Made by a program: the position numbers and the translations under genes | The notes under the pieces: model-generated | The model's input: only the letters and a program-made list of their open reading frames with translations | Told to the model about the DNA's origin: nothing | Database searches by the model: none | In this document: positions 12,710-19,285 of the stretch, piece after piece | Position numbering within the stretch: position 1 is the stretch's first letter | Layout: every line of letters starts with the position of its first letter | NCBI GenBank assembly: GCA_927911515.1 | Contig: CAKMQH010000013.1 | Location: 1-21,024, forward strand | Direction of reading: 5' to 3' | Source of the DNA: an uncultured Neisseria sp. | GTDB lineage: Bacteria > Pseudomonadota > Gammaproteobacteria > Burkholderiales > Neisseriaceae | Length of the DNA stretch: 21,024 bases

Positions 12710-13267
12710 ATGCAAACCCGCATCCTCTCCGCCGTACTGCTGGCTTTTTCAACCGCTGCCTTTGCCGAGGGCGCATTCACGCTGCAATTCGACAACCCGT
12801 CCAAAGACGGCGGCTTCACGCAAAACCAGCTTTTGAGCGCGCCTTACGGCTTCGGCTGTTCGGGCGGCAATGCTTCACCCGCGCTGTCGTGGAAAAATCC
12901 GCCCGCAGGGACAAAAAGTTTTGTCCTGACCGTTTACGATAAAGACGCACCAACCGGCCTGGGTTGGATGCACTGGGTGGTCGCCGACATTCCCGCCGAT
13001 GTCCGCCGCCTGCCCGCAGGCATTACCGCGCAAGGTGGCAGGCTGCCCAAAGGCGCGCTGCAAACCCGCACAGACTTCGGCACTCCGGGCTACGGCGGCG
13101 CGTGTCCGCCCGAAGGCAGGAAACACCGCTACGAATTCACGCTCACCGCGCTAAAAGTCGCCAAGCTGCCGAACATCACCGCCGAATCCACACCCGCGCT
13201 GGTCGGTTTCTTCACCAAGGCAAACAGCTTGGGCGAAGCGAAATTCACGGTCGAACACCGACGCTGA
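12710..13267 (+). CDS. Secreted YbhB/YbcL-type PEBP (Raf kinase inhibitor-like) protein
   Basis: A 185-residue protein with a signal peptide (about 1-19, ending AFA) and a phosphatidylethanolamine-binding-protein fold. Family marks are NASPALSW (54-61), VYDKDAPTG in place of the usual DPDAP, GWMHWVVADIP, YGGACPPEG with a following HRYEF, and a C-terminal TKANSLGEAKFTVEH. The bacterial YbhB/YbcL subgroup has no firm enzymatic role; ligand binding in the periplasm is likely. AAAGGA precedes the ATG at 12710, which is preferred over an in-frame ATG at 12674 because only the later one gives a clean signal peptide. Its end overlaps the convergent AraC-family gene by 23 bases. Confidence 0.88.
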   Translation: MQTRILSAVLLAFSTAAFAEGAFTLQFDNPSKDGGFTQNQLLSAPYGFGCSGGNASPALSWKNPPAGTKSFVLTVYDKDAPTGLGWMHWVVADIPADVRRLPAGITAQGGRLPKGALQTRTDFGTPGYGGACPPEGRKHRYEFTLTALKVAKLPNITAESTPALVGFFTKANSLGEAKFTVEHRR

Positions 13268-14093
13268 CCTGCCCCGTGCACCGATATGCCGCCGGCTCCG
13301 CTTCCGAGCGAACCGCCGACGGTACGCAACCGAACCGCTCTTTGAAGCGCGCGCTGAAACGGGACGGGCAGTCATAGCCGACCGCGCCGGCAATCTGCGC
13401 CACCGGCCATTGCGTAACCTGCAACAGCGTCAGCGCGCGCATCATGCGTACATCCGTCAGCAGCGTACGGAAATTCGTGTCCTGCCGCGCCAACCGCCGC
13501 CGCAACGCGGCCTCGCTGCAATTAAGCCGCTGCGCCAACATCGCCGACGACCAGTCCGCAGCCATATCGGCGGTAATCAGTTTGCGGATTTGCCGCATCA
13601 GGTTGACGCCTTCGTACACGGCAAAACCGATGCCGTCATGCTGCAACCACGCCAACACGCCGCAAAGCGCGGCCTCCGCCGCATTATGCGGCACTTTTTC
13701 ATCCGCCAGCACCGCAGCCGCATAATCAAACGCCGCGTTCATCCGCCCGGGGTGCGGCAGCTTCACCGCATCGCACACTGCCTGCGCCGTCCCGTATTGT
13801 GCGGCAAACCTTTCTATGGCTTCCTGTTCGAAAGCAATCCATTGCGCCTGATAGAGGTCGTCTGAATCGGGAATATTGATGACGTCAAACGTCTGCCCGC
13901 CTGCCAAGGCGACAGCCTCACCCGCCGCAATCCTCAATTCGCGCCCCGCCCACCGCAGCTTCTTGCATCCGCGCCGCACGATAACCACGGTCGGTTCATG
14001 TACCGCCACGCTGCGGTACAAGGCGGTATGATGTTGCACGATGCCGCCTAAAGCACCCAATCGTTCACGCGTATGAAAGTAATTTGACGGCAC
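13245..14093 (-). CDS. AraC-family transcriptional regulator
   Basis: A 282-residue regulator. The N-terminal half is a cupin-like sensor region (HEPTVVIVRRGCKKLRWAGR, then GEAVALAGGQ). The C-terminal about 100 residues carry the two helix-turn-helix motifs: MLAQRLNCSEAALRRRLARQ, and VAQIAGAVGYDCPSRFSARF followed by KERFGCVPSAVR. The GTG at 14093 is chosen because TTAAGGAA lies upstream at good spacing; a longer frame starts with TTG at 14144 without a ribosome site. The inducer and targets cannot be read from the sequence. It converges on the PEBP gene with a 23-base overlap. An uptake sequence at 13855-13866 lies inside the coding region. Confidence 0.85.
   Translation of the reverse strand: MPSNYFHTRERLGALGGIVQHHTALYRSVAVHEPTVVIVRRGCKKLRWAGRELRIAAGEAVALAGGQTFDVINIPDSDDLYQAQWIAFEQEAIERFAAQYGTAQAVCDAVKLPHPGRMNAAFDYAAAVLADEKVPHNAAEAALCGVLAWLQHDGIGFAVYEGVNLMRQIRKLITADMAADWSSAMLAQRLNCSEAALRRRLARQDTNFRTLLTDVRMMRALTLLQVTQWPVAQIAGAVGYDCPSRFSARFKERFGCVPSAVRSEAEPAAYRCTGQVSVGVRP
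13855..13866 (+). repeat. DNA uptake sequence inside the araC-family gene
   Basis: A full AGGTCGTCTGAA on the plus strand. On the coding (minus) strand it encodes part of DSDDLY, at the edge of the sensor domain. Confidence 0.8.
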
Positions 14094-14187
14094 GGTTATA
14101 TTCCTTAAGAAATTCTTGTGAAAATCGGCGGTTTGGCGCAGCAATCGCAGGTAGGGTAATCATAGGGATAGATCAATTTACGATAAA

Positions 14188-14205
14188 GGGAGGCTTGCCC
14201 CTCCC
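14188..14205. other. GC-rich stem-loop in the gap after the VOC remnant
   Basis: GGGAGG (14188-14193) pairs with CCTCCC (14200-14205) with a 6-base loop. On the minus strand it is followed by CTTTATC, so it may be the old terminator of the decayed VOC gene. Confidence 0.4.
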
Positions 14206-14271
14206 TGTTATAACGATTTATCGGCTTCTTTGCCAATATCACACCGCATCCCGCTTTCATTTCATGGACTT

Positions 14272-14349
14272 TTATTCCCGATAATCTACAAACCCCAACC
14301 GATTACCCGACGGATCGATAAATTCCACAGCCCATCCGGTATGATGGCT
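14272..14349 (-). pseudogene. C-terminal remnant of a VOC/glyoxalase-family gene
   Basis: In the minus frame ending at the TAA at 14272-14274 the sequence reads HHTGWAVEFIDPSGNRLGFV then DYRE-stop. This is the typical end of a small VOC-fold (glyoxalase/bleomycin-resistance) protein, with the usual DPSGN turn and the Glu in AVEF at the metal-ligand position. Just upstream in the same frame are stop codons (TAA before codon 1), and only 83 bases separate it from the next gene. The N-terminal three quarters are therefore missing. A deletion or decay is likely. Confidence 0.55.
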
Positions 14350-14432
14350 TTAAACCACTTATGTGCAGACCGGCTGAAAACTGTTGCCCCAATGAAACTC
14401 ACTCATCAACCAATAAAATCCCAAAGTTGAAA

Positions 14433-14918
14433 TTATAGAATTTTCTTTAAAACAACAAATTCTTTGTCTTTTTCTATCTTAAATTTTCCCAAGACCCACT
14501 CGCCGTTCTTTTTAAACTCTCCGTTTTCTCCACAATAGCCTCTTTGCTCAACTTTGGTTGTTTGCAAAATCACTTCGTCATCACTTACAAATCGATAAAG
14601 ACCTTCTGAATGCGGAAAACAATCATTACCGCATTCTGCTGCATAACTACTACTAAACCTGCCGTCTTTATCAAACTCAATATAATTTCCAAAAATGTAA
14701 TTGTCAGCGCCGGTTGTTTCTATCCAACTGAGATAATATGCGTTTTGGGGCGTATCCATGGGTAACTCGTCAATATGCCACAATCCCACCAGTGTATTTT
14801 TTTCTAAAATTTTTCCTTGACTGATTGAAACCACCGGGGGCTTTGGTTTGGACTCAAAGCAACCTGTCAAAGATAATGACAATCCCAATACAACAAGGGC
14901 AGAGATAAATTTCGGCAT
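14433..14918 (-). CDS. Lipoprotein of unknown function
   Basis: A 161-residue protein with a lipoprotein signal ending in the lipobox LTGC (Cys20), then a Pro/Lys linker (ESKPKPPVV) and a beta-rich domain. That domain includes NTLVGLWHIDE, IEFDKDGRFSSSYAAECGND and GEWVLGKFKIEKDKEFVVL. The pattern G-x-W, then D-x-x-G-x-F, then W resembles lipocalin-like or DUF-type small envelope proteins. Cys in AAECGNDCFP and GYCGEN may form disulfides. Base composition is lower in G+C than its neighbours, suggesting more recent acquisition. AAAGG precedes the ATG. I recognise no named family. Confidence 0.65.
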   Translation of the reverse strand: MPKFISALVVLGLSLSLTGCFESKPKPPVVSISQGKILEKNTLVGLWHIDELPMDTPQNAYYLSWIETTGADNYIFGNYIEFDKDGRFSSSYAAECGNDCFPHSEGLYRFVSDDEVILQTTKVEQRGYCGENGEFKKNGEWVLGKFKIEKDKEFVVLKKIL

Positions 14919-15232
14919 GGGGAAACCTTTAGTGAAGAAATCGATTAATGACAGTCAATGTATTGGGCCGCAAAATAAAATAATTTTTATGATACGTATT
15001 TATTATAGCTTCATTTTAAATCTTAACCAAATGGCGTAACTTGAAATTAAAATCTACAAAACCATGAAAAACAGCCACTATCACTCATAAAAATTTCCAA
15101 CACCCCATAATATTTCTTCAAATATCAATTAAGAAATCAGAAGAAACTGGGTTGAACCATCATTGAAATGTTCTTCAGGGTATTACCTCAAAATATGCCG
15201 ATTTGAGCGCGGCAATACCCTTTCTGCTGTTT
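14919..15232. other. AT-rich intergenic region with a long imperfect hairpin
   Basis: No gene seen in about 310 bases. Near the right end AGGGTATTACC (15177-15187) pairs with GGCAATACCCT (15211-15221), and an inner TCAAA/TTTGA pairing supports it. The hairpin is 11 bases beyond the dapE stop on the minus strand and may end its transcript, although a T run is lacking. Confidence 0.5.
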
Positions 15233-15243
15233 TCAGACGACCT
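15232..15243 (-). repeat. DNA uptake sequence forming the dapE stop codon
   Basis: AGGTCGTCTGAA on the minus strand. It encodes the last Val-Val and the TGA of dapE, exactly as at the end of the OsmC-like gene. Confidence 0.85.
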
Positions 15244-16378
15244 TTTCAGCCAACAACCGAGCCAATATCCCCTCATACACCGCCGACAGCTTCGGAATAT
15301 CGTCCAGCCGCACGTTTTCGTTGATTTGGTGGATGGTGGCATTGGACGGGCCTAATTCGATGAGTTCTTTCGCAATGGCTTTAATGAAGCGTCCGTCCGA
15401 AGTGCCGCCGGTGGTGGACAATTCGGTCTCTACGCCGCAGGTTTCTGCAATGGCGGCGCGTGCCACGTCGGTCAGTTTGCCCGCGTGGGTCAGGAAGGGC
15501 TGCCCCGAACACGACCACTGCAAATCGTATTGCACACCGTGTTTGTCCAAAATGGCATGGACGCGTTGTTTCAGCCCTGCTTCGGTGGACTCGGTGGAGA
15601 AGCGGAAATTGAATTTGACGTTCAGCTCGCCCGGAATGACGTTGGTCGCGCCTGTGCCGCCGTTGATATTGGAAATTTGAAAGCTGGTCGGCGGGAAGTA
15701 TTCGTTGCCTTCGTCCCAGACTTCATGCGTCAGCTCTAACAAGGCCGGGGCAAAAGTATGCACGGGATTGATTGCCAAATGCGGATAGGCAATATGGCCT
15801 TGCTTGCCTTTTACGGTCAGGTTGCCCGACAGCGAGCCGCGCCGGCCGTTTTTAATCATATCGCCCAATTTGTCCACGGCGGTCGGTTCGCCGACGATGC
15901 AGTAGTCGATAAACTCGTCGCGCGCTTTCAACACATCGACGACTTTGGTCGTGCCGTCCAGCGCGTCGCCCTCTTCGTCGGATGTAATCAGAAGCGCAAT
16001 GCTGCCTTGGTGGTCGGGATGTTCGGCAATAAAGCGTTCGCAGGCGGTAACGAAGCAGGCGATGCTGGTTTTCATGTCCGCCGCACCGCGCCCGTATAAT
16101 CTTCCGTCGCGCTCGGTCGGCTCGAACGGGGGCGAATCCCATTTTTCAACAGGGCCTGTCGGCACAACGTCGGTATGCCCTGCAAAACAGACGACGGGAG
16201 CTTTCGTGCCGCGTCGCAACCAGATGTTTTTTGTGTCACCGAAATGGAGTTCTTCAGCCGCAAAACCGATTTTGTGCAGGCGTTCGGCAAGCAGTTTTTG
16301 GCAATCTCGGTCGTCGGGGGTAACGGACGGGCGGGAAATCAACGCTTTGGCGAGTTCTAGGGATTGGGTTTCGGTCAT
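15233..16378 (-). CDS. dapE: Succinyl-diaminopimelate desuccinylase
   Basis: A 381-residue di-zinc M20-family hydrolase that converts N-succinyl-LL-2,6-diaminopimelate to LL-diaminopimelate plus succinate, in the lysine and peptidoglycan pathway in the cytoplasm. Visible sites are the zinc-ligand region CFAGHTDVVPTGP, then LYGRGAADMKTSIA, and the catalytic Glu pair in ITSDEEGDALDGT. The dimerisation or lid domain follows (GRRGSLSGNLTVKGKQGHIA), with TGATNVIPGELNV. The final zinc ligand is in ELGPSNATIHQINENV. The ATG at 16378 gives the normal length and start (MTETQSLELAKALISRPSVT); a longer frame from 16468 runs through an uptake hairpin and is rejected. Confidence 0.95.
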   Translation of the reverse strand: MTETQSLELAKALISRPSVTPDDRDCQKLLAERLHKIGFAAEELHFGDTKNIWLRRGTKAPVVCFAGHTDVVPTGPVEKWDSPPFEPTERDGRLYGRGAADMKTSIACFVTACERFIAEHPDHQGSIALLITSDEEGDALDGTTKVVDVLKARDEFIDYCIVGEPTAVDKLGDMIKNGRRGSLSGNLTVKGKQGHIAYPHLAINPVHTFAPALLELTHEVWDEGNEYFPPTSFQISNINGGTGATNVIPGELNVKFNFRFSTESTEAGLKQRVHAILDKHGVQYDLQWSCSGQPFLTHAGKLTDVARAAIAETCGVETELSTTGGTSDGRFIKAIAKELIELGPSNATIHQINENVRLDDIPKLSAVYEGILARLLAEKVV

Positions 16379-16397
16379 TTTGTTCACTTTGGAAATC

Positions 16398-16438
16398 AGG
16401 TCGTCTGAAATGTTCTCAATCTGATTTTCAGACGATCT
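16398..16438 (-). terminator. Inverted uptake-sequence hairpin upstream of dapE
   Basis: AGGTCGTCTGAAA (16398-16410) faces TTTCAGACGATCT (16426-16438), with one mismatch. It lies between the minus-strand genes ending at 16491 and starting at 16378, so it probably ends the upstream transcript. Confidence 0.6.
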
Positions 16439-16490
16439 TCGGGTCAGGTTGGTGTATAAGGCGGGCATTCGTACCCGTCAGTTTTCTGAA

Positions 16491-17111
16491 TCATTTGCCA
16501 TGACAGGCTTCGTAAAGCGGCAGCAAATCTTCCACCGTTTCAACTATCCATTTTGCTACATCCTGTTTGCCCAAATCGTCGCGTTCGATGTGTTTGCCGA
16601 TGCAGAAAAAGTCTTCGTCGTTTTGCAATCTTCGGTCGGATTCACTTTGTTGTGCGACGGTGCGGTAGTCGTTGTATTCGCTTTCCGCGCCGTGCCACAT
16701 ATCGAATGCGGCGTATTTTTCGGTATCGAAATCATCCAGCCAGCGGTTGTATTCGGGCAGCGCAATCGGCGACACGTCGGCTTTGTAGCAGTGCCAGTCC
16801 AAGCTGACGCTCAGGCGGCGGCGGTTGAGCAGTATCGACAGGATGGCGGCGGAATTTTTGTATTGGGCGTATTTGAAGTAGGCGAAAAAATGGGCGCGAA
16901 CCTGCCAGCCGTTACACCAGCGTTCGATATGTGGCGGGGCGAAAGGTTCGCCCAAATCTGCGGCGACCTGCTGTATCAGCTGTTGCCATATCTGCCAGTT
17001 TTCCTTGTAGTCGGCTTTGATTTGCGGGATGCTTTCGGGCTGGTATTTTTTGAGCTGGGCAAACTGGAAAAACGGGATATTGAACAAATCGCAGCTTTTG
17101 GGCGTCAGCAT
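16491..17111 (-). CDS. HI_0552-like conserved protein
   Basis: A 206-residue soluble protein rich in Trp, Tyr and acidic residues, with no signal peptide or membrane helix. The pattern LFNIPFFQFAQLKKYQPESI, WCNGWQVRAHFFAYFKYAQY and LDWHCYKADVSPIALPEYNR recalls the HI_0552 family of Haemophilus and Neisseria. Members are sometimes labelled glucose-6-phosphate dehydrogenase, apparently without support. No nucleotide-binding motif is visible. It is read downstream of the hemerythrin gene but an inverted uptake pair separates them. Family call from memory; function unknown. Confidence 0.6.
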   Translation of the reverse strand: MLTPKSCDLFNIPFFQFAQLKKYQPESIPQIKADYKENWQIWQQLIQQVAADLGEPFAPPHIERWCNGWQVRAHFFAYFKYAQYKNSAAILSILLNRRRLSVSLDWHCYKADVSPIALPEYNRWLDDFDTEKYAAFDMWHGAESEYNDYRTVAQQSESDRRLQNDEDFFCIGKHIERDDLGKQDVAKWIVETVEDLLPLYEACHGK

Positions 17112-17158
17112 GGTTGCTTCCTTTTCAGACGACGTGGTTGTGTTACGGGGGATACTGG

Positions 17159-17196
17159 GGTCTCTGAAAACCTGTTTTCAACTTTTCAGACGACCT
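17159..17196 (-). terminator. Imperfect inverted uptake-sequence hairpin after the hemerythrin gene
   Basis: GGTCTCTGAAAA (17159-17170) faces TTTTCAGACGACC (17183-17195). It lies between the hemerythrin stop at 17229 and the next minus-strand start at 17111. Confidence 0.55.
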
Positions 17197-17228
17197 TTGT
17201 TTGAAGAAACGGCAATCTGTAAACAACC

Positions 17229-17738
17229 TTATCTGCGACGACGCGCCGCCATGATTTCGCCGATTTCGGTCAGTTTTTCTTTGGGGATAAAGGTTTTGCC
17301 CATGTCGAACAAAGGCTCTTCAATCGCCAGATGAACATCGTAACCCGCTACGAAACGTTTGAACGCTTCCGCATCGGGGACATAGGCGTTGTCTGCTTCA
17401 AGTTTGGCAAATTCGGCAGCCACGGCATTCCAGTTGCCATGCAGGCTTACATGCTGCCGCAAAAGTTCGTCCACGCTTTCTTGGGCCTGCGGCGCGTATT
17501 GCAGCAGGAGCGGGAAAAAGTTTTCTTCTTCGTCTTCATGGTGCAGCGGCGCGGCGACGTTGAAATACTGGGCGATTTGGCGGATGGTTTGCAAAACAAT
17601 CTGATTGCAGCCGTTTTCGGCAATATAGTCCGACAGCATGGCGACCTGGCCGCAGAAACGGCGCACTTTGCCGTGGCAGGCATACAGCATTTCAATCGGT
17701 TCGGCAAAGGTAACGCTTTGGGTTTCAAACGGATTCAT
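17229..17738 (-). CDS. Hemerythrin HHE-domain protein
   Basis: A 169-residue helical protein with the di-iron ligands of bacterial hemerythrins: His22 (ACHGKV), His66 or His67 and Glu70 or Glu71 (PLHHEDEEENFF), His96 and His100 (RQHVSLHGNW), then His136 and Glu140 (YDVHLAIEEPLF). Such proteins bind O2 or NO or act in iron and oxidative-stress handling. There is no signal peptide, so it is cytoplasmic. The gene is flanked by uptake-sequence elements on both sides and is probably its own unit. The neighbouring Laz is also linked to redox stress, but a terminator lies between them. Confidence 0.88.
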   Translation of the reverse strand: MNPFETQSVTFAEPIEMLYACHGKVRRFCGQVAMLSDYIAENGCNQIVLQTIRQIAQYFNVAAPLHHEDEEENFFPLLLQYAPQAQESVDELLRQHVSLHGNWNAVAAEFAKLEADNAYVPDAEAFKRFVAGYDVHLAIEEPLFDMGKTFIPKEKLTEIGEIMAARRRR

Positions 17739-17786
17739 GGTTGTGTTCTCGACGGGATACTTTTCAGACGACCATTTTATAACAAA

Positions 17787-17809
17787 ACAGCCTGCATAAA
17801 GCAGGCTGT
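17787..17809 (-). terminator. Rho-independent terminator of laz
   Basis: ACAGCCTGC (17787-17795) pairs with GCAGGCTGT (17801-17809). On the minus strand the stem is followed by TTTGTTAT. It is 24 bases after the laz stop. Confidence 0.8.
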
Positions 17810-17833
17810 CTGTATTCGGACGCTTAAGGCGGC

Positions 17834-18415
17834 TTAGTCCACCAAAGTAACGTCGCCTTTCATCAAAGCGCCGTGTCCTGGGAATGAGCAGTAGAATTTG
17901 TAGCTGCCGTCCGCCAGTTTGGCAGGATCAACGGTTACAGAAGTCTCTTCGCCGCCGCCGATCAATTTGGTATGACCGACGATACGGGCATCACCGGCTT
18001 TTACATAGTCGGCTTCAGCACCGGCAGAGGCACCGTCTTTCAATACGCCGTCCATGTCTTCTGCTTTGGAAATCACGATATTGTGACCCATGCCTGATTT
18101 AGGTTGGGTACCGGTGTGTTTCAGGGTAATGGTGAATTCTTTACAAGCTTTGCTGATTTGAATGTCTTTAGTGTTGAACTGCATGTTGTCGTTGGATTCA
18201 ACGGTAGCCGAGCAGTTGCCTGCGGCAGCATTATCGGCAGGAGCCGCTTCGGAAGCAGGCGCATCGGCAGGCGGCGCGCTTTCTGCAGGGGCTGGTGCAG
18301 CTTCAGAAGCAGCAGGTGCAGTCTGAGCAGCGGGTTCGGCAGGTTTTGAGGCTTCTTGCGAACAAGCGGACAAGCCGATAACGGCGGCGGAAATCAGAGC
18401 CAAATAAGCTTTCAT
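17834..18415 (-). CDS. laz: Lipid-modified azurin (H.8 outer-membrane lipoprotein)
   Basis: A 193-residue blue-copper lipoprotein. The signal ends at the lipobox LSAC (Cys18). Residues about 22-66 are the Ala/Pro/Glu-rich H.8-like linker. Residues about 67-193 are the azurin domain. Copper ligands are His111 (GMGHN), Cys176, His181 and Met185 (YCSFPGHGALMKG), and their spacing matches azurin. Cys68 and Cys91 match the conserved disulfide. Neisserial Laz sits in the outer membrane and has been tied to electron transfer and defence against peroxide. AGGAG precedes the ATG. A terminator follows, and a palindrome lies upstream (18484-18499). Confidence 0.95.
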   Translation of the reverse strand: MKAYLALISAAVIGLSACSQEASKPAEPAAQTAPAASEAAPAPAESAPPADAPASEAAPADNAAAGNCSATVESNDNMQFNTKDIQISKACKEFTITLKHTGTQPKSGMGHNIVISKAEDMDGVLKDGASAGAEADYVKAGDARIVGHTKLIGGGEETSVTVDPAKLADGSYKFYCSFPGHGALMKGDVTLVD

Positions 18416-18705
18416 GTTTATCTCCTAATGATATGGTGAGAATATGTTAAGTTCCACAAAATAAAACTTGCGAATATATTAATAAACCGATATCGGTTTT
18501 GATATTTGCAAGCGGAAGAAGGATAGAAATGAAGCTGTATTCTGCTACAAGAAATCAAACAAATCCAAAGCTCGGCGGCTGTTTTACCTTAGTTTACACA
18601 AATGAGAATAACTACTATTTCTGACGTATTTCTTTAGTATTAGATCTTATCGGTCAGATGAAATATTTTTTAACCATAATTAACAATAGGTGAAATAGTT
18701 TCAAA
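18416..18705. promoter_or_regulatory. laz upstream region with a 16-base palindrome
   Basis: An AT-rich gap without a gene. A perfect palindrome, AAACCGATATCGGTTT, lies at 18484-18499, 69 bases before the laz ATG. A TTGAT half-site overlaps its right arm. It is a candidate operator; the binding protein is not known from this sequence. Confidence 0.45.
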
Positions 18706-19128
18706 CTAGCGGCTGTGTTTGCGCACCAACTCCGCCAGCGCAGCAGCCAATTCAGGATGCTTGTCTTCCAATTTTGCCGCCGCCGCATCAAAACTCTCCA
18801 ATGCTGCCCCGCTCAAATGCAGGCTGTTGACTTTGGGTTGCGCCGGCGGCTTCGGCACAACTTTGACCGCCACATCTTGAATACCCGCGTTCAATTCCTG
18901 AAGCTGCGGCACAAGCGCGGGCAATATCATTTTCAGACGCGAAGCCGCCATACCGTTTGCCGCCAGCAACACCAGCCTGCCCTCTTCGATGCAGGCGGTT
19001 TGAAAATGCGGATGCAGGTTTGCCGGAAGGATGCGTTTGACTGCCGCATCCAGCCTGCGCCATTGTTGCGACTGCTGCAACAAACCGGCCAAGCGCTTAT
19101 CCCGTTTGCCTAATTGTTCCAAATTCAT
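18706..19128 (-). CDS. DUF721 (DciA-like) protein
   Basis: A 140-residue protein of the DUF721 group, whose DciA members help load the replicative helicase in bacteria without DnaC or DnaI. The domain covers about residues 20-90: WRRLDAAVKRILPANLHPHF, then EGRLVLLAANGMAASRLKMI, and a C-terminal extension that is Ala-rich and helical. Its position divergent from secA is a common neisserial arrangement. Just upstream of the ATG is an uptake sequence (19133-19144), so the leader is short and the ribosome site is not obvious. Whether it is a true DciA cannot be told by eye. Confidence 0.75.
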   Translation of the reverse strand: MNLEQLGKRDKRLAGLLQQSQQWRRLDAAVKRILPANLHPHFQTACIEEGRLVLLAANGMAASRLKMILPALVPQLQELNAGIQDVAVKVVPKPPAQPKVNSLHLSGAALESFDAAAAKLEDKHPELAAALAELVRKHSR

Positions 19129-19132
19129 ATGT

Positions 19133-19144
19133 TTCAGACGACCT
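19133..19144 (-). repeat. DNA uptake sequence in the leader of the DUF721 gene
   Basis: A full AGGTCGTCTGAA on the minus strand, ending only 4 bases before the ATG at 19128, so it occupies the usual ribosome-binding position. Confidence 0.8.
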
Positions 19145-19236
19145 TTTCAAAGTGTACGGTTGTATTATCAAGATTGAAATCCGGTAAAACTGCCTATATT
19201 TCAAACGGCATGACTGCCTTGCCGCGAGGCTTGTGT

Positions 19237-19242
19237 TAAAAT
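19237..19242 (+). promoter_or_regulatory. Candidate -10 box for secA
   Basis: TAAAAT lies 43 bases before the secA ATG. No convincing -35 hexamer is at the right spacing. Confidence 0.3.
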
Positions 19243-19285
19243 CCCCGTTTCGCCATTATTTTATATCAGGCGCAGGAACTATTTC

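Noticed and set aside
16379..16468. N-terminal extension of dapE
   Set aside because: It passes through an inverted uptake-sequence hairpin and does not match the conserved DapE start at 16378.
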